From NCBI GenBank assembly GCA_902595805.1, contig CACJRM010000004.1:1-64000 (forward strand): DNA of 64,000 nt. Direction: 5' to 3'. The stretch's first letter is position 1. Each line of letters opens with the position of its first letter. The translations under genes and the position numbers were made by a program. Shown here piece after piece: positions 1-9,528 of this stretch. The stretch is from an uncultured Alphaproteobacteria bacterium (lineage in GTDB: Bacteria; Pseudomonadota; Alphaproteobacteria; HIMB59; GCA-002718135). Below the pieces are notes generated by a model. It did not search any database. It saw nothing but the letters and a program-made list of their open reading frames with translations, and had not been told where the DNA came from.

Positions 1-1
1 A

Positions 2-667
2 AGTAAATTTTTTGAAAGAATTTTGGGTAAAATCTTTTTTACTCACTGTTTAATAATCAATCGCCAATTAAGATATTCAAGAAAAATCCCAATTCACCAA
101 ACTGAGATTATGATGGAGTTGGTTAGTAAAAATGGATTAAATTATAATAATACTGCAGAAATTAAAAAGAAATTCAGATTTAATAAAATTGAATTAAATT
201 CTAAAAAATTATGCTTAATTCATTTATCTTCAAAATGGATCAATAGATATTTTACAGAAGGAAATTTTATCAATCTATTAGAAAATCTTAAAAATTTGGA
301 AATCAATATAATAATGACAACTGATGATACATCAAAAAATGTATTCTATGAAATATTTAAAAAATATGAGATTATTATCAATGAAAAGTTTAAAAATCTT
401 AAAAGTATAAATAATATTTTAATCTTTGATCAATTAAATTTTGATAATTGGACAACATTAATTAATTCTTCGACATATGTAATTACACCTGAATGTGGAT
501 GCACACATATTGCTTCACTTTCTGAAACGAAACTTTGTGTTATTTATGATTCAGATAATGTTCCAGGCATGATTGCAGAAGAATATGCACCTTGGAAGAA
601 AAAATATACTAAACTATTTTCTAATAACCAAAATTTAGAAAAAGAATTAATTTCATTTATTAGTTAA
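2..667 (+). CDS. Glycosyltransferase family 9 (heptosyltransferase-like), 5' end outside window
   Basis: The reading frame is open to the left edge of the window, so this is the C-terminal part of a larger protein. The first start-like codon (TTG at 23) is internal. The visible part resembles the second Rossmann half of GT9 enzymes: an HLSSKW stretch followed by an FTEGNF helix, then VITPECGCTHIASLSETK, the equivalent of the family's DxGxxHxAA donor-sugar motif with Glu instead of Asp. GT9 enzymes add heptose or related sugars to the LPS core at the cytoplasmic face of the inner membrane. The next two genes on the opposite strand are also glycosyltransferases. The 3' end overlaps the convergent neighbour by 15 bases. 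The sugar specificity is unknown. Confidence 0.7.
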   Translation, partial: SKFFERILGKIFFTHCLIINRQLRYSRKIPIHQTEIMMELVSKNGLNYNNTAEIKKKFRFNKIELNSKKLCLIHLSSKWINRYFTEGNFINLLENLKNLEINIIMTTDDTSKNVFYEIFKKYEIIINEKFKNLKSINNILIFDQLNFDNWTTLINSSTYVITPECGCTHIASLSETKLCVIYDSDNVPGMIAEEYAPWKKKYTKLFSNNQNLEKELISFIS

Positions 668-1588
668 TTTACTATCGTGCAAAAAATCTAAAACTTGTTT
701 TACTGAAATTGAATCCATTGTATCATTTAGGATTGTATAAGCATTTTTATATTCAGACAAGTTTGATTTTGAAATAACATTATCTTTAGCTAAAAAAAGA
801 ATAGGCGAATTACTTAAAGCTGCTATGTGACCTGGGCCAGTATCATTACTAATTATAAAATTACTTTTTTTAGCAATGGAATAAATGATTTCAGGAGGTG
901 ATTTATCGCTTAAATCAATAACCTTCTGACATGCATTATTGATAGTTTCTACTGTTTCCTTATCTGATTTTTGCCCAATAACACATATGTTATATCCTTT
1001 TTTTTCTAGAGTACTTGCAAGCATTGCAAATTTATCGGGTGACCATTGCTTGTCTTTACCTGATTTAGAAACACCAGGTATCATTAAGATTATCTTGTCT
1101 TCATTAATTGCCGTAATATCTTTGGAAAGCCAATCTACATTTTGATTAATTTCATTTACTCCAAGTAACTTTAATTGATTATATAAACCTTGTTGTGGAG
1201 ATTCAGTTCCTTGTGGAGGAATTACATATTGAATATCACAATTAGAACGAGATCCGTTAACTTTTACTTTTGAAATAAATTTTAAGAATGACCAATAATT
1301 ATTTGTTCTTTTAGAATTCTGTAAATCTATGATTAGATCATATTTATTTTGATTAATTTTTAATATAACCTTAAGTGAATCAATTATTCCTTTTCTATTA
1401 TCTTTAAAAATCGAATTAAAATAATTTGAATTGCTTAAAAAATTTACGTATTTTTCTTCAGTGAGCAAGTCAATAATGGCATTATTAAAAAATTGCTTAA
1501 TTGATGCCATAGCAAGTATAGAAAATGCAATATCACCAAGCGATCCATGCTTTACAACTAGTATTTTGCTAAATTGACTGCTGTTCAT
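653..1588 (-). CDS. Glycosyltransferase family 9, heptosyltransferase-like
   Basis: This is a complete 311-aa GT9 protein. The N-terminal ILVVKHGSLGDIAFS loop (about residues 9-23) is the family's acceptor-side signature. The C-terminal SNDTGPGHIAALSNSP is the donor-binding D-x-G-x-x-H-x-A motif. Family members such as WaaC and WaaF transfer heptose from ADP-heptose to the LPS inner core, but this sequence could act on another nucleotide sugar. Its start overlaps the end of the upstream GT4 gene by 20 bases, so the two are probably co-transcribed and translationally coupled. The 3' end overlaps the partial GT9 gene on the other strand. Confidence 0.85.
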   Translation of the reverse strand: MNSSQFSKILVVKHGSLGDIAFSILAMASIKQFFNNAIIDLLTEEKYVNFLSNSNYFNSIFKDNRKGIIDSLKVILKINQNKYDLIIDLQNSKRTNNYWSFLKFISKVKVNGSRSNCDIQYVIPPQGTESPQQGLYNQLKLLGVNEINQNVDWLSKDITAINEDKIILMIPGVSKSGKDKQWSPDKFAMLASTLEKKGYNICVIGQKSDKETVETINNACQKVIDLSDKSPPEIIYSIAKKSNFIISNDTGPGHIAALSNSPILFLAKDNVISKSNLSEYKNAYTILNDTMDSISVKQVLDFLHDSKLTNK

Positions 1589-2696
1589 ATAAGTCTACGT
1601 AACTTTGTACCATTTGGTTTTTTGAAAATGTTTTTGATATGTAGTCTTTACTATTTAAAGAAATATTAGAAAATTTTTCTTTATTTATTTTTATAATATT
1701 TTGAAGTTTTATATCTATTTCATTATATTTATGAGGATCTACTTTATAAATATCATTTAATTTATCAAGCTGATCTTTGACACCACCATAGTTAAAAGTA
1801 AGTATCTTTTTTTTCATTATTAATGCTTCACTTATAGTTCTTCCAAACCCTTCAGCTTGTAAAGGAAAAGAGGTAATAATTGATGAAAGGTAATATAAAG
1901 TTTTTAAATCATCTCTTAGTAGATTACCTATAATCTTACATTTATGACCAAGGTTGAAACTTTGAATTTTATTTTGTAGTTTGTCTGTATAAGATTGATT
2001 TTTTGTATCACCTACAAAATAAAGTAAAAAATTATCATTTTGCATCTTATTAAATATATCTAAAAACTCAATTTGACCTTTCCAGTTTGTTAGCCTTGCA
2101 GGATATAGAATAATATTTTTAGAGGTATCAATTTGATACTTATTTATTATATTTTCTATTTGAGAATCTAAAATTGGTTTTTCAAAATATTTAACATCAA
2201 CTCCTCTATTAATCACTTTAATTTTATTTGAATCCAAATTGTATTTTTTACTAATTTCATTTTTTACATAATTTGAAATGGCAACAATCTGATCAACTTT
2301 GGATAATTGCTTATTATAGATTTTTTTAAAATAAGAATTACCACTATACACATTATGAAATGTAGATATTGTTTTGAAGTTTCTATTTTTTATAAAACTT
2401 AAAATCCATGCTGGTGCTCTTGATCGTACATGAACAACATTAATCTTTTGATTAAAAATTAATTTCTTTAATTGATTAGCAATTAATGGATAAATAAAAA
2501 AATTTTTTGAGTTAACTGGTAATTGAAAATGATTAGTATAATTTTTATTAATTTCCTTAATTAAACGCCCTCCATTTGAAATAATATTATTTTTTAAATT
2601 TAATTCAGATAAATAATTTGCGACTTCAATAGTGCCTCTTTCGACACCTCCAGAATCTAAAGAGGGAAGAATTTGAGCGACATTAAATGATGACAT
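1569..2696 (-). CDS. Glycosyltransferase family 4
   Basis: This is a 375-aa retaining GT-B glycosyltransferase. The N-terminus has the glycine-rich acceptor loop SLDSGGVERGTIEVANYL. The C-terminal half carries ILYPARLTNWKGQ and the E-x7-E donor motif EGFGRTISEALIM. GT4 enzymes build LPS core, O-antigen or exopolysaccharide from nucleotide sugars. The gene is first of a two-gene minus-strand unit with the GT9 gene, which suggests outer-core or O-chain assembly. The exact sugar cannot be assigned. The start lies only 30 bases from the divergent hydrolase gene, so both promoters must be very compact. Confidence 0.85.
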   Translation of the reverse strand: MSSFNVAQILPSLDSGGVERGTIEVANYLSELNLKNNIISNGGRLIKEINKNYTNHFQLPVNSKNFFIYPLIANQLKKLIFNQKINVVHVRSRAPAWILSFIKNRNFKTISTFHNVYSGNSYFKKIYNKQLSKVDQIVAISNYVKNEISKKYNLDSNKIKVINRGVDVKYFEKPILDSQIENIINKYQIDTSKNIILYPARLTNWKGQIEFLDIFNKMQNDNFLLYFVGDTKNQSYTDKLQNKIQSFNLGHKCKIIGNLLRDDLKTLYYLSSIITSFPLQAEGFGRTISEALIMKKKILTFNYGGVKDQLDKLNDIYKVDPHKYNEIDIKLQNIIKINKEKFSNISLNSKDYISKTFSKNQMVQSYVDLYEQQSI

Positions 2697-2726
2697 TTTA
2701 TTAAAATATAAGTATTTGTATCAAAG

Positions 2727-3458
2727 ATGCCTTACTTTATTAATAAGAAAAAAGAAAGAATTCGCTATAAATCTATAAAGGGTAAGGGGCCTGGTATCAT
2801 CTTTATCCATGGCCTTAACTCAGATATGAGTGGTCAAAAAGCTTTGTCTTTAGAGAGATTTGCGCGAAAAAATAAATTGCGGTTTATCCGTTTTGAATGC
2901 CGTGGTCATGGTAAATCTGACGGAAAATTTGAAGATTTTACAATTTCAGATTGGAAGAAAGACTTAATTGATATCATTGATAATATTGCAAAAGGACCGC
3001 AAATTCTGGTTGGTAGCAGTATGGGTGGATGGTTAATGTTTTTAGCTGCCAAAGCAAGACCAAAAAGAATTACTGGATTAATTGGCCTAGCGGCAGCGCC
3101 TGATTATATCGATGGGTTTTATAAAAAACTCCCTTTAAAGAAAAAACAAGAAATGAATAAAAGAGGAATTATTAAATATTCCTCCTACGGTTTTAGTTAT
3201 CTTATAAAAAAGAAATACATTGTTGAAGGTAGAAAAAATAAAATTTTAAATAAAGAATTCAAATGGAATAAGCCTTTAATTTTAATACAAGGACTAAAAG
3301 ATAATGTTGTCACTCCTGATGTTCCAGAAAAAATAGTAAAAAATGTTAAAGGTAATCAAATCCAAATAAAATTATTAAAAAATAGTGATCATAGATTATC
3401 CGATCCATTTGATTTAAAAATAATGAATGATTCTATTCAATCAATAATAAAAAACTAA
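2727..3458 (+). CDS. Alpha/beta hydrolase (ABHD10-like)
   Basis: This is a 243-aa single-domain alpha/beta hydrolase. It shows the oxyanion region IFIHGLNSDMSG (about 25-36), an RGHGKSDG loop (59-66), the nucleophile elbow GSSMGGW with Ser98, an acid-containing QGLKDNVVTP strand and a late SDHRLSDP supplying the catalytic His. Length and motif order match the small hydrolases related to mitochondrial ABHD10, which include thioesterases and esterases. No signal peptide is visible, so it is probably cytosolic. It diverges from the GT4 gene and its stop overlaps that of gltB by 4 bases, tail to tail. The substrate is unknown. Confidence 0.8.
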   Translation: MPYFINKKKERIRYKSIKGKGPGIIFIHGLNSDMSGQKALSLERFARKNKLRFIRFECRGHGKSDGKFEDFTISDWKKDLIDIIDNIAKGPQILVGSSMGGWLMFLAAKARPKRITGLIGLAAAPDYIDGFYKKLPLKKKQEMNKRGIIKYSSYGFSYLIKKKYIVEGRKNKILNKEFKWNKPLILIQGLKDNVVTPDVPEKIVKNVKGNQIQIKLLKNSDHRLSDPFDLKIMNDSIQSIIKN

Positions 3459-6400
3459 GCAGATTTTTCTTCTTGAATTAATACAGGTTGATCAAATTTA
3501 TTGATCATTTCTTTTGGAACAATCTGCCAGAAGAGTAATTTCTCATTTTCCCAATTTTCGAGTAAATTTTTTGCGTACATTGTATTTGTTTCCTTGAAAT
3601 GTTCTTCGATTTTTTGATGTAATACTTTTTCCCAATAATTTGTCATTTGTTGTTGATAAAAAATATCCTCAAGATTAATTCGAAGTGGAAGACTTCCTTC
3701 TTTGTCGTAAACAAATGCCATACCTCCTGTCATTCCAGCTCCAAAATTATTTCCTACTTCGCCAAGAATAACTACACTTCCTCCAGTCATATATTCACAT
3801 CCATTATCACCACATCCTTCAATAACAGCATGTGCGCCAGAGTTTCTAACAGCAAATCTATCACCAGCAGTTCCAGCTGCAAAAAGTTTACCACGCGTTG
3901 CTCCATACAGGACAGTATTCCCAATAATAACATTTTTGTTAGTTTTTAGTTGTGAAGATGAGCTTGGTTGAATAACAATTTTACCTCCTGATAATCCTTT
4001 TGCAACATAATCGTTAGCGTCACCAAAAACTTTAAGAGTAGTTCCTTGCACACTCCATGCTCCAAAAGATTGCCCAGCAGAACCATGGAAATTAACTGTG
4101 AAGAAATCCTCTGGAAGAGAACTCATTCCTTTTGTAGTAGTAATTTCTGATGCAAGTCTTGTACCAATAGCTCTATCAGTATTTTTGATATTATAGTTTA
4201 ATTCAATTTTTTGATTTGTTTCAAAGAAAGACTTAGCATCCTCTATGATTTTTATATCAAGGCTATCGCTAACTTTATTAATTGTATTTTTCTTTATGTC
4301 AAATTCTCCAACTGATGAATCAATGGTTTGAATAATTGGATTTAAATCTAAATCATCAAGATCAGAACTTCCTCTACTGACTTGATATAAAAGATCAGAT
4401 CTTCCAACTACTTCATCTAGAGAAGAAAAGCCTAGAGATCCTAAAATTTCTCTTACTTCATCAGCAATAAAACTAAAAAGGTTTATTACTTTTTCTGGTG
4501 TACCGGTAAATTTTTCTCTAAGTTTTTCATCTTGAGAGCAAACTCCAACAGGGCAAGTATTTGAGTGACATTGTCTAACCATGATACAACCCATAGCGAC
4601 TAGACTTGCTGTCCCAATTCCATATTCTTCTGCCCCAAGCATAGCCGCAATAACAATATCTTTTCCTGTTTTCAAACCTCCATCAGTTCTAAGAACAACT
4701 TTATCCCTTAAGTTATTAAGAGATAGAACTTGATGTACTTCACTTAATCCAAGTTCCCAAGGAAGTCCTGCATACTTAATACTTGTTTGTGGGCTTGCTC
4801 CAGTTCCACCATTGTGGCCTGATATGAGTATCGTATCAGCTTTTGCTTTTGCTACACCGGCTGCGACTGTTCCAATCCCTGACTGAGCAACTAACTTAAC
4901 GCATACTTTAGCTCTTGGATTTATTTGTTTCAAATCGTAAATAAGCTGAGCTAAATCTTCGATAGAATAAATATCATGATGAGGAGGAGGACTAATAAGC
5001 GTCACACCTTCAGTTGAATGTCTTAGTTTAGCAATTAATTCTGTAACTTTTCCTCCTGGCAATTGTCCACCCTCACCAGGTTTTGCACCTTGTGCAACTT
5101 TAATTTCAATTTCTTCACAATTATTTAAATACTCCGCTGTTACACCAAATCGTCCACTTGCAATCTGTTTAATTTTTGATGATGCGTTATCTCCATTTGG
5201 CTTAGGTTTAAATCTAATCGGATCTTCACCACCTTCACCTGAATCTGATTTCGCTCCTATCCTATTCATTGCTACAGAAAGAGTTTCGTGTGCTTCTGGA
5301 CTTAGGGCTCCAAGTGATATTCCTGGTGCAACTAGCCTTTTTCTAATTTCTTGAGAAGGTTCTACAGTGTTAGAGTTACTATTATAGTTATTTTTTTTGA
5401 AATCTAAAAGATCACGAATATTTATAGGATCCATTTCATCTATCATTGTAGAATATTTTTTAAATAAAGAATAATTATTAGAAGTTACTGCAGTTTGAAG
5501 CATGTGAATTGATCTTGCTTCGAAAGCATGTTTTTCGCCACCAAATCTGTAGCGATAGTTCCCTCCAATTGGTAGCGTAATAACGCTTTCTTCATAAGCC
5601 TTGTCATGAGCTAATCTAGATCTTCTTTCAATACCACTGATTCCGATACCAGATATTTTAGAACTCATAGAAGGGAAATATTTACTCATTAAATTTCTAC
5701 TAAGACCTATTGCTTCAAAGTTACAACCACCTCGATATGAATTAATCACTGATATTCCCATCTTACTCATAGTCTTAAGCAAACCATTATTAATAGAATT
5801 AATGAATCTCTCTACACATTCTTCATATGAGAGATTTTTAAATAATCCCTTTTTATGTCTTTCCGCTATAGCTTGTTGAGCCATATATGCATTCACACTT
5901 GTTGCTCCTACTCCGATAAGCACTGCAAAATATTGTACATCTAAACATTCTGCAGATTGAACATTTAATGAAATAAAAGTTCGAAGATTTTGTTTAATTA
6001 AATGATGATGAACAGAACTTGTAACTAATATCATAGGAAGAGCTATTCTTGATTTAGACATTTCTTTGTCACTTAAAATTATATGAACATACCCCTCTCT
6101 AACAGCTTGTTCTGCTTCTAGGTTAATTCTTACAATTTCTGTCTCAAAATTATTTTCAGTATTTGTTTTATCCATTGTAGTGTCAATGATCTTCACAGTA
6201 TCTTTCATATATCTACGCATAGATTTGAATTGCTCAATGGAAAGAACAGGAGAGTTCAATTGTAAATGATCACATTGATCTTCATCTTCATCAAGAATAT
6301 TACTTAAGTTTCCAATTCTAGTTCGAAGACTCATAACAACTCTTTCTCTTAATGAATCAATTGGTGGGTTTGTAACTTGACTAAAATTTTGTCTAAAAAA

Positions 6401-7972
6401 GTGATGGAGTCCTCTATATTTATTTGAAAGTACAGCTAACGGAGTATCATCTCCCATCGATCCTGTTGCTTCTTTTTTTTCAGCAATCATCGGATGAAGT
6501 ATTAATTCAATGTCTTCTACTGACCAGGCAAAGCATGCCATTCTTTTTCGTAGATCTCCAGAGTCTAAATCTCTAAATTCCTCATCAACAGATTGAACAA
6601 GTTTGTCAATATACGTAATTTTTTTAGTCCAATCACCAAATGGTTTAGTTTCTGCCAAATACTTTTTTATCTCATGATCTTTAAAAAATTTTTTCTCTTT
6701 AAAATTGACTGCTATTAATTGACCTGGTCCTACCCTACCTCTTTCTACTATTTCATTTTCTTTAATATCAACCATTCCAGTTTCAGAACCCGCAATAAGA
6801 AGATTTTTTGTCAGTGTATATCTTATAGGTCTAAGGCCATTTCTATCCATTCCAGCAATAGCCCAATCACCGTACGCGCCACATATTGCTGCTGGACCAT
6901 CCCATGGCTCCATAACTGCTCCACCATAAGCGTATAAATCTTTTATTTTTTTCGGAAAATCTCTTCTATGGGACCAAGCTTCTGGAATTGTTATTATTTT
7001 AGCCATAGGTAAAGAGCGATTAGCTTTGACTAATAACTCTATTGTTGAATCTAATGCAGCAGAGTCAGACGCTTTAGAATCAATTATGGGTTTTAAATCA
7101 TCTACATTATTGCCAAAATTTTTATGTTCCATTCTTGGCTCATGAGCAGCCATCCAATTTTTATTACCTTTAAGTGTATTTATTTCACCATTATGCGCAA
7201 TCACTCTAAAAGGCTGTGCTAAAGACCATGTAGGAAATGTATTAGTTGAATAACGCTGGTGATAAACAGCATATCTAGAAATAAAATTCTCATTTTGGAT
7301 ATCTGGATAAAAATTGGAAAGCTGTTCTGCTAAAAACATACCTTTATAAACAATAGACTGACAAGATAGTGAGCAAATATAAAAGTCTGAAATATTTTGA
7401 TTTCTAATTTCTTTTTCTATTCTTTTTCTAATTATATAAAGTTTATTATCAAATTGCTTTTCATCTTCTAGTTCTTCATTACAAATTAGTATTTGTTCTA
7501 TTTCAGGCCTTGTTGCTTTTGCTTTATCACCAATAATCGATGAATTAATTGGAACGTGTCTCCAACCATATATTTTCAAACCTTCTTTAATTATTTCAGA
7601 TTCAACAATTGTACGAGCATTTTCTTGAGCAGCAAAATCTGTACGTGGTAAAAAAATCATGCCAACCCCGAAAGGTAAATCATTAGGAGTGTGACCCGTT
7701 CTTTCTATTTGTTGAGTAAAAAAATTCTTTGGTATGGATAACTGTATTCCTGCACCATCACCTGTTTTACCATCAGCATCAACTGCTCCCCGGTGATACA
7801 AAACTCTTAAAGCTTGAACTCCTAATTCGACTATTTCTCTTGTCTCAGATCCATCTAAAGATGCTATTAATCCAACACCACATGATGAATGTTCATCTTG
7901 TTCATTATAAACTTGATTTTCTTCTAAGAATTTTTTATCTTTTTTATACTTTTCAATAAAGTGATTAGGCAT
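3455..7972 (-). CDS. gltB: Glutamate synthase (NADPH) large subunit
   Basis: This 1505-aa protein has the usual GltB size. It transfers the amide of glutamine to 2-oxoglutarate, giving two glutamates. The class II amidotransferase domain starts at Cys31, after a 30-residue propeptide (context EHSSCGVGLIASLDG). The synthase domain contains SPPPHHDIYSIEDLAQ, SGHNGGTGASPQTS and the cysteine cluster CIMVRQCHSNTCPVGVC for the 3Fe-4S centre. The C-terminal GXGXG helix region includes GEVGNNFGAGMTGGMA. It follows gltD with an 8-base overlap, so both subunits come from one transcript. The pair is the ammonium-assimilation partner for the amine-degrading genes elsewhere in the window. Confidence 0.98.
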   Translation of the reverse strand: MPNHFIEKYKKDKKFLEENQVYNEQDEHSSCGVGLIASLDGSETREIVELGVQALRVLYHRGAVDADGKTGDGAGIQLSIPKNFFTQQIERTGHTPNDLPFGVGMIFLPRTDFAAQENARTIVESEIIKEGLKIYGWRHVPINSSIIGDKAKATRPEIEQILICNEELEDEKQFDNKLYIIRKRIEKEIRNQNISDFYICSLSCQSIVYKGMFLAEQLSNFYPDIQNENFISRYAVYHQRYSTNTFPTWSLAQPFRVIAHNGEINTLKGNKNWMAAHEPRMEHKNFGNNVDDLKPIIDSKASDSAALDSTIELLVKANRSLPMAKIITIPEAWSHRRDFPKKIKDLYAYGGAVMEPWDGPAAICGAYGDWAIAGMDRNGLRPIRYTLTKNLLIAGSETGMVDIKENEIVERGRVGPGQLIAVNFKEKKFFKDHEIKKYLAETKPFGDWTKKITYIDKLVQSVDEEFRDLDSGDLRKRMACFAWSVEDIELILHPMIAEKKEATGSMGDDTPLAVLSNKYRGLHHFFRQNFSQVTNPPIDSLRERVVMSLRTRIGNLSNILDEDEDQCDHLQLNSPVLSIEQFKSMRRYMKDTVKIIDTTMDKTNTENNFETEIVRINLEAEQAVREGYVHIILSDKEMSKSRIALPMILVTSSVHHHLIKQNLRTFISLNVQSAECLDVQYFAVLIGVGATSVNAYMAQQAIAERHKKGLFKNLSYEECVERFINSINNGLLKTMSKMGISVINSYRGGCNFEAIGLSRNLMSKYFPSMSSKISGIGISGIERRSRLAHDKAYEESVITLPIGGNYRYRFGGEKHAFEARSIHMLQTAVTSNNYSLFKKYSTMIDEMDPINIRDLLDFKKNNYNSNSNTVEPSQEIRKRLVAPGISLGALSPEAHETLSVAMNRIGAKSDSGEGGEDPIRFKPKPNGDNASSKIKQIASGRFGVTAEYLNNCEEIEIKVAQGAKPGEGGQLPGGKVTELIAKLRHSTEGVTLISPPPHHDIYSIEDLAQLIYDLKQINPRAKVCVKLVAQSGIGTVAAGVAKAKADTILISGHNGGTGASPQTSIKYAGLPWELGLSEVHQVLSLNNLRDKVVLRTDGGLKTGKDIVIAAMLGAEEYGIGTASLVAMGCIMVRQCHSNTCPVGVCSQDEKLREKFTGTPEKVINLFSFIADEVREILGSLGFSSLDEVVGRSDLLYQVSRGSSDLDDLDLNPIIQTIDSSVGEFDIKKNTINKVSDSLDIKIIEDAKSFFETNQKIELNYNIKNTDRAIGTRLASEITTTKGMSSLPEDFFTVNFHGSAGQSFGAWSVQGTTLKVFGDANDYVAKGLSGGKIVIQPSSSSQLKTNKNVIIGNTVLYGATRGKLFAAGTAGDRFAVRNSGAHAVIEGCGDNGCEYMTGGSVVILGEVGNNFGAGMTGGMAFVYDKEGSLPLRINLEDIFYQQQMTNYWEKVLHQKIEEHFKETNTMYAKNLLENWENEKLLFWQIVPKEMINKFDQPVLIQEEKSA

Positions 7973-9410
7973 TTGCTGCTTTCTTTTTAATATTATTTTG
8001 ATCGGAAAAATTGTTTTCTAAATATTCATTTATATTCTTTGCAGCATCACGACCATCTTTGATCCCCCAAACAACTAAACTTGCACCGCGAACAATATCT
8101 CCAGCAGCAAATACTCCATCAATTGATGTCATCATATTTTTATAATTAATTTTTAATGTACCCCATCTTGTAACTGTTAGGTTGTTATGATCAAAGAGCT
8201 TAGGTAAATCTTCAGGCTCAAACCCCAAAGCTTCTATAGCTAAATCAACATCTAGGTCTTTTTCCGTACCTTCTTTTGGCTCTGGCTTCCTTCTACCTGA
8301 TTCATCAGGTTCTCCAAGTTGCATTAAAACAGTTCTAACATTTTTCAATGATCCGTTTCCCGAATATTCAGTTGGTAAAGTCAACCATTGAAAATCGACG
8401 CCCTCTTCTATTGCATTTTGAACTTCTCTTTGCGAACCAGGCATGTTTGTCTTATCACGTCTATAAAGACACTTAACAGATTTTGCTCCTTGTCTTACAG
8501 CTGTTCTAACGCAATCCATAGCGGTATCACCGCCGCCAATGACAACTACATTTTTTCCATTTGCGTTTAATCTTCCATTTGTAAAATCTTCAACTTTATC
8601 TTTTAAACCAGTCTTGTTACTTGCAATTAGAAAATCTAAAGCTGGTACAACATTATTAAAATTAGATGTATTTAATTTGATTTCTCTAAATTTGTAAACC
8701 CCGGTTGCTATAAGAACTGCATCATGTTTAATTTTAATATCTTCAAAAGTAATATCTTTGCCAATATCGCATTTTAATTCAAACTTAATTCCACTTTCTT
8801 TAAGTCGATTTGTTCTTCTTATAACAATATCTTTTTCTAGCTTAAAATTTGGGATACCATAAATTAAAAGACCTCCTGGTCTATCGTAGCGATCGTATAT
8901 TGTAACTTGAAATCCTTTTTTACGAAGTTCTTCTGCTGCAGCTAATCCGGCAGGACCAGAACCAATAATTCCAACACTTTGATTTTTTTCTACAACTGGT
9001 TCTATATTTTTAACCCAACCTTCTTCCCAAGCTTTATCTGTAATATATTTTTCTATCGATCCAATAGTAACAGTACCGTGACCAGATTGTTCAATTACAC
9101 AGTTACCTTCACACAAACGATCTTGGGGACATATACGACCACAAATTTCAGGCATGTTATTTGTAGAGCTAGAAATTTCAAATGCCTCCTGCATTCTATC
9201 CTCAGCAGTTAGTTTTAACCAATCTGGAATATTATTGTGTAAAGGACAATGAACTTGACAGAAAGGCACACCGCATTGGGAACATCTGGAAGCTTGTTCT
9301 TCTGCCTTTTGTGAGGCATATTTTGCATAAATTTCATCAAATGATTTGACCCTCTCTTTAGCAGATATTTTACTAGGATTTTCCTTGTTTATTTTTGTAA
9401 ATTTTAGCAT
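7965..9410 (-). CDS. gltD: Glutamate synthase small subunit
   Basis: This 481-aa GltD feeds electrons from NAD(P)H to GltB. Its N-terminal cysteine groups (CSQCGVPFCQVHCP and CGRICPQDRLCEGNC) bind the 4Fe-4S clusters. The FAD site is VGIIGSGPAGLAAAEELRKK, followed by RPGGLLIYGIPNFKLE. The nucleotide site is VVIGGGDTAMDCVRTAVRQG. The C-terminus has AAGDIVRGASLVVWG. It is the first gene of the gltD-gltB unit. The 118 bases upstream hold a candidate promoter and an inverted repeat. No Shine-Dalgarno sequence is evident before the ATG. Confidence 0.97.
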   Translation of the reverse strand: MLKFTKINKENPSKISAKERVKSFDEIYAKYASQKAEEQASRCSQCGVPFCQVHCPLHNNIPDWLKLTAEDRMQEAFEISSSTNNMPEICGRICPQDRLCEGNCVIEQSGHGTVTIGSIEKYITDKAWEEGWVKNIEPVVEKNQSVGIIGSGPAGLAAAEELRKKGFQVTIYDRYDRPGGLLIYGIPNFKLEKDIVIRRTNRLKESGIKFELKCDIGKDITFEDIKIKHDAVLIATGVYKFREIKLNTSNFNNVVPALDFLIASNKTGLKDKVEDFTNGRLNANGKNVVVIGGGDTAMDCVRTAVRQGAKSVKCLYRRDKTNMPGSQREVQNAIEEGVDFQWLTLPTEYSGNGSLKNVRTVLMQLGEPDESGRRKPEPKEGTEKDLDVDLAIEALGFEPEDLPKLFDHNNLTVTRWGTLKINYKNMMTSIDGVFAAGDIVRGASLVVWGIKDGRDAAKNINEYLENNFSDQNNIKKKAANA

Positions 9411-9434
9411 TTAGTTATCATTTGTTTACTATTT

Positions 9435-9463
9435 TATCTAGATCGAACCAAATACACATTCAA
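9435..9463 (-). promoter_or_regulatory. Candidate sigma-70 promoter of gltD-gltB
   Basis: Read on the minus strand, TTGAAT (positions 9463-9458), a 17-base spacer and TAGATA (9440-9435) give a plausible -35/-10 pair about 25 bases upstream of the gltD ATG. Such matches are easy to find in AT-rich DNA, so this is only a candidate. Its support is that it lies in the one real spacer before the operon. Confidence 0.35.
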
Positions 9464-9494
9464 GACAAAAAAAGAAAGAATAATTTTGTAATTA

Positions 9495-9513
9495 TAGTAC
9501 CACTTATGTACTA
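9495..9513. promoter_or_regulatory. Inverted repeat upstream of gltD
   Basis: TAGTAC and GTACTA form 6-base arms around a 7-base centre, about 85 bases upstream of the gltD start and just beyond the stop of the preceding gene. It lies upstream of the candidate promoter and has no T-run on the minus strand. An operator or activator site is therefore more likely than a terminator. The binding protein is unknown. Confidence 0.4.
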
Positions 9514-9528
9514 AAAATCAGAAAACCC

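Noticed and set aside
653-2696. Assigning waaC, waaF or another specific LPS symbol to the glycosyltransferase genes
   Set aside because: GT9 and GT4 folds are clear, but acceptor and sugar specificity cannot be told from motifs alone.
9411-9528. Glycine or glutamine riboswitch upstream of gltD
   Set aside because: Only 118 AT-rich bases are available, with no conserved aptamer-like helices visible. Only a short inverted repeat and a possible promoter are supported.
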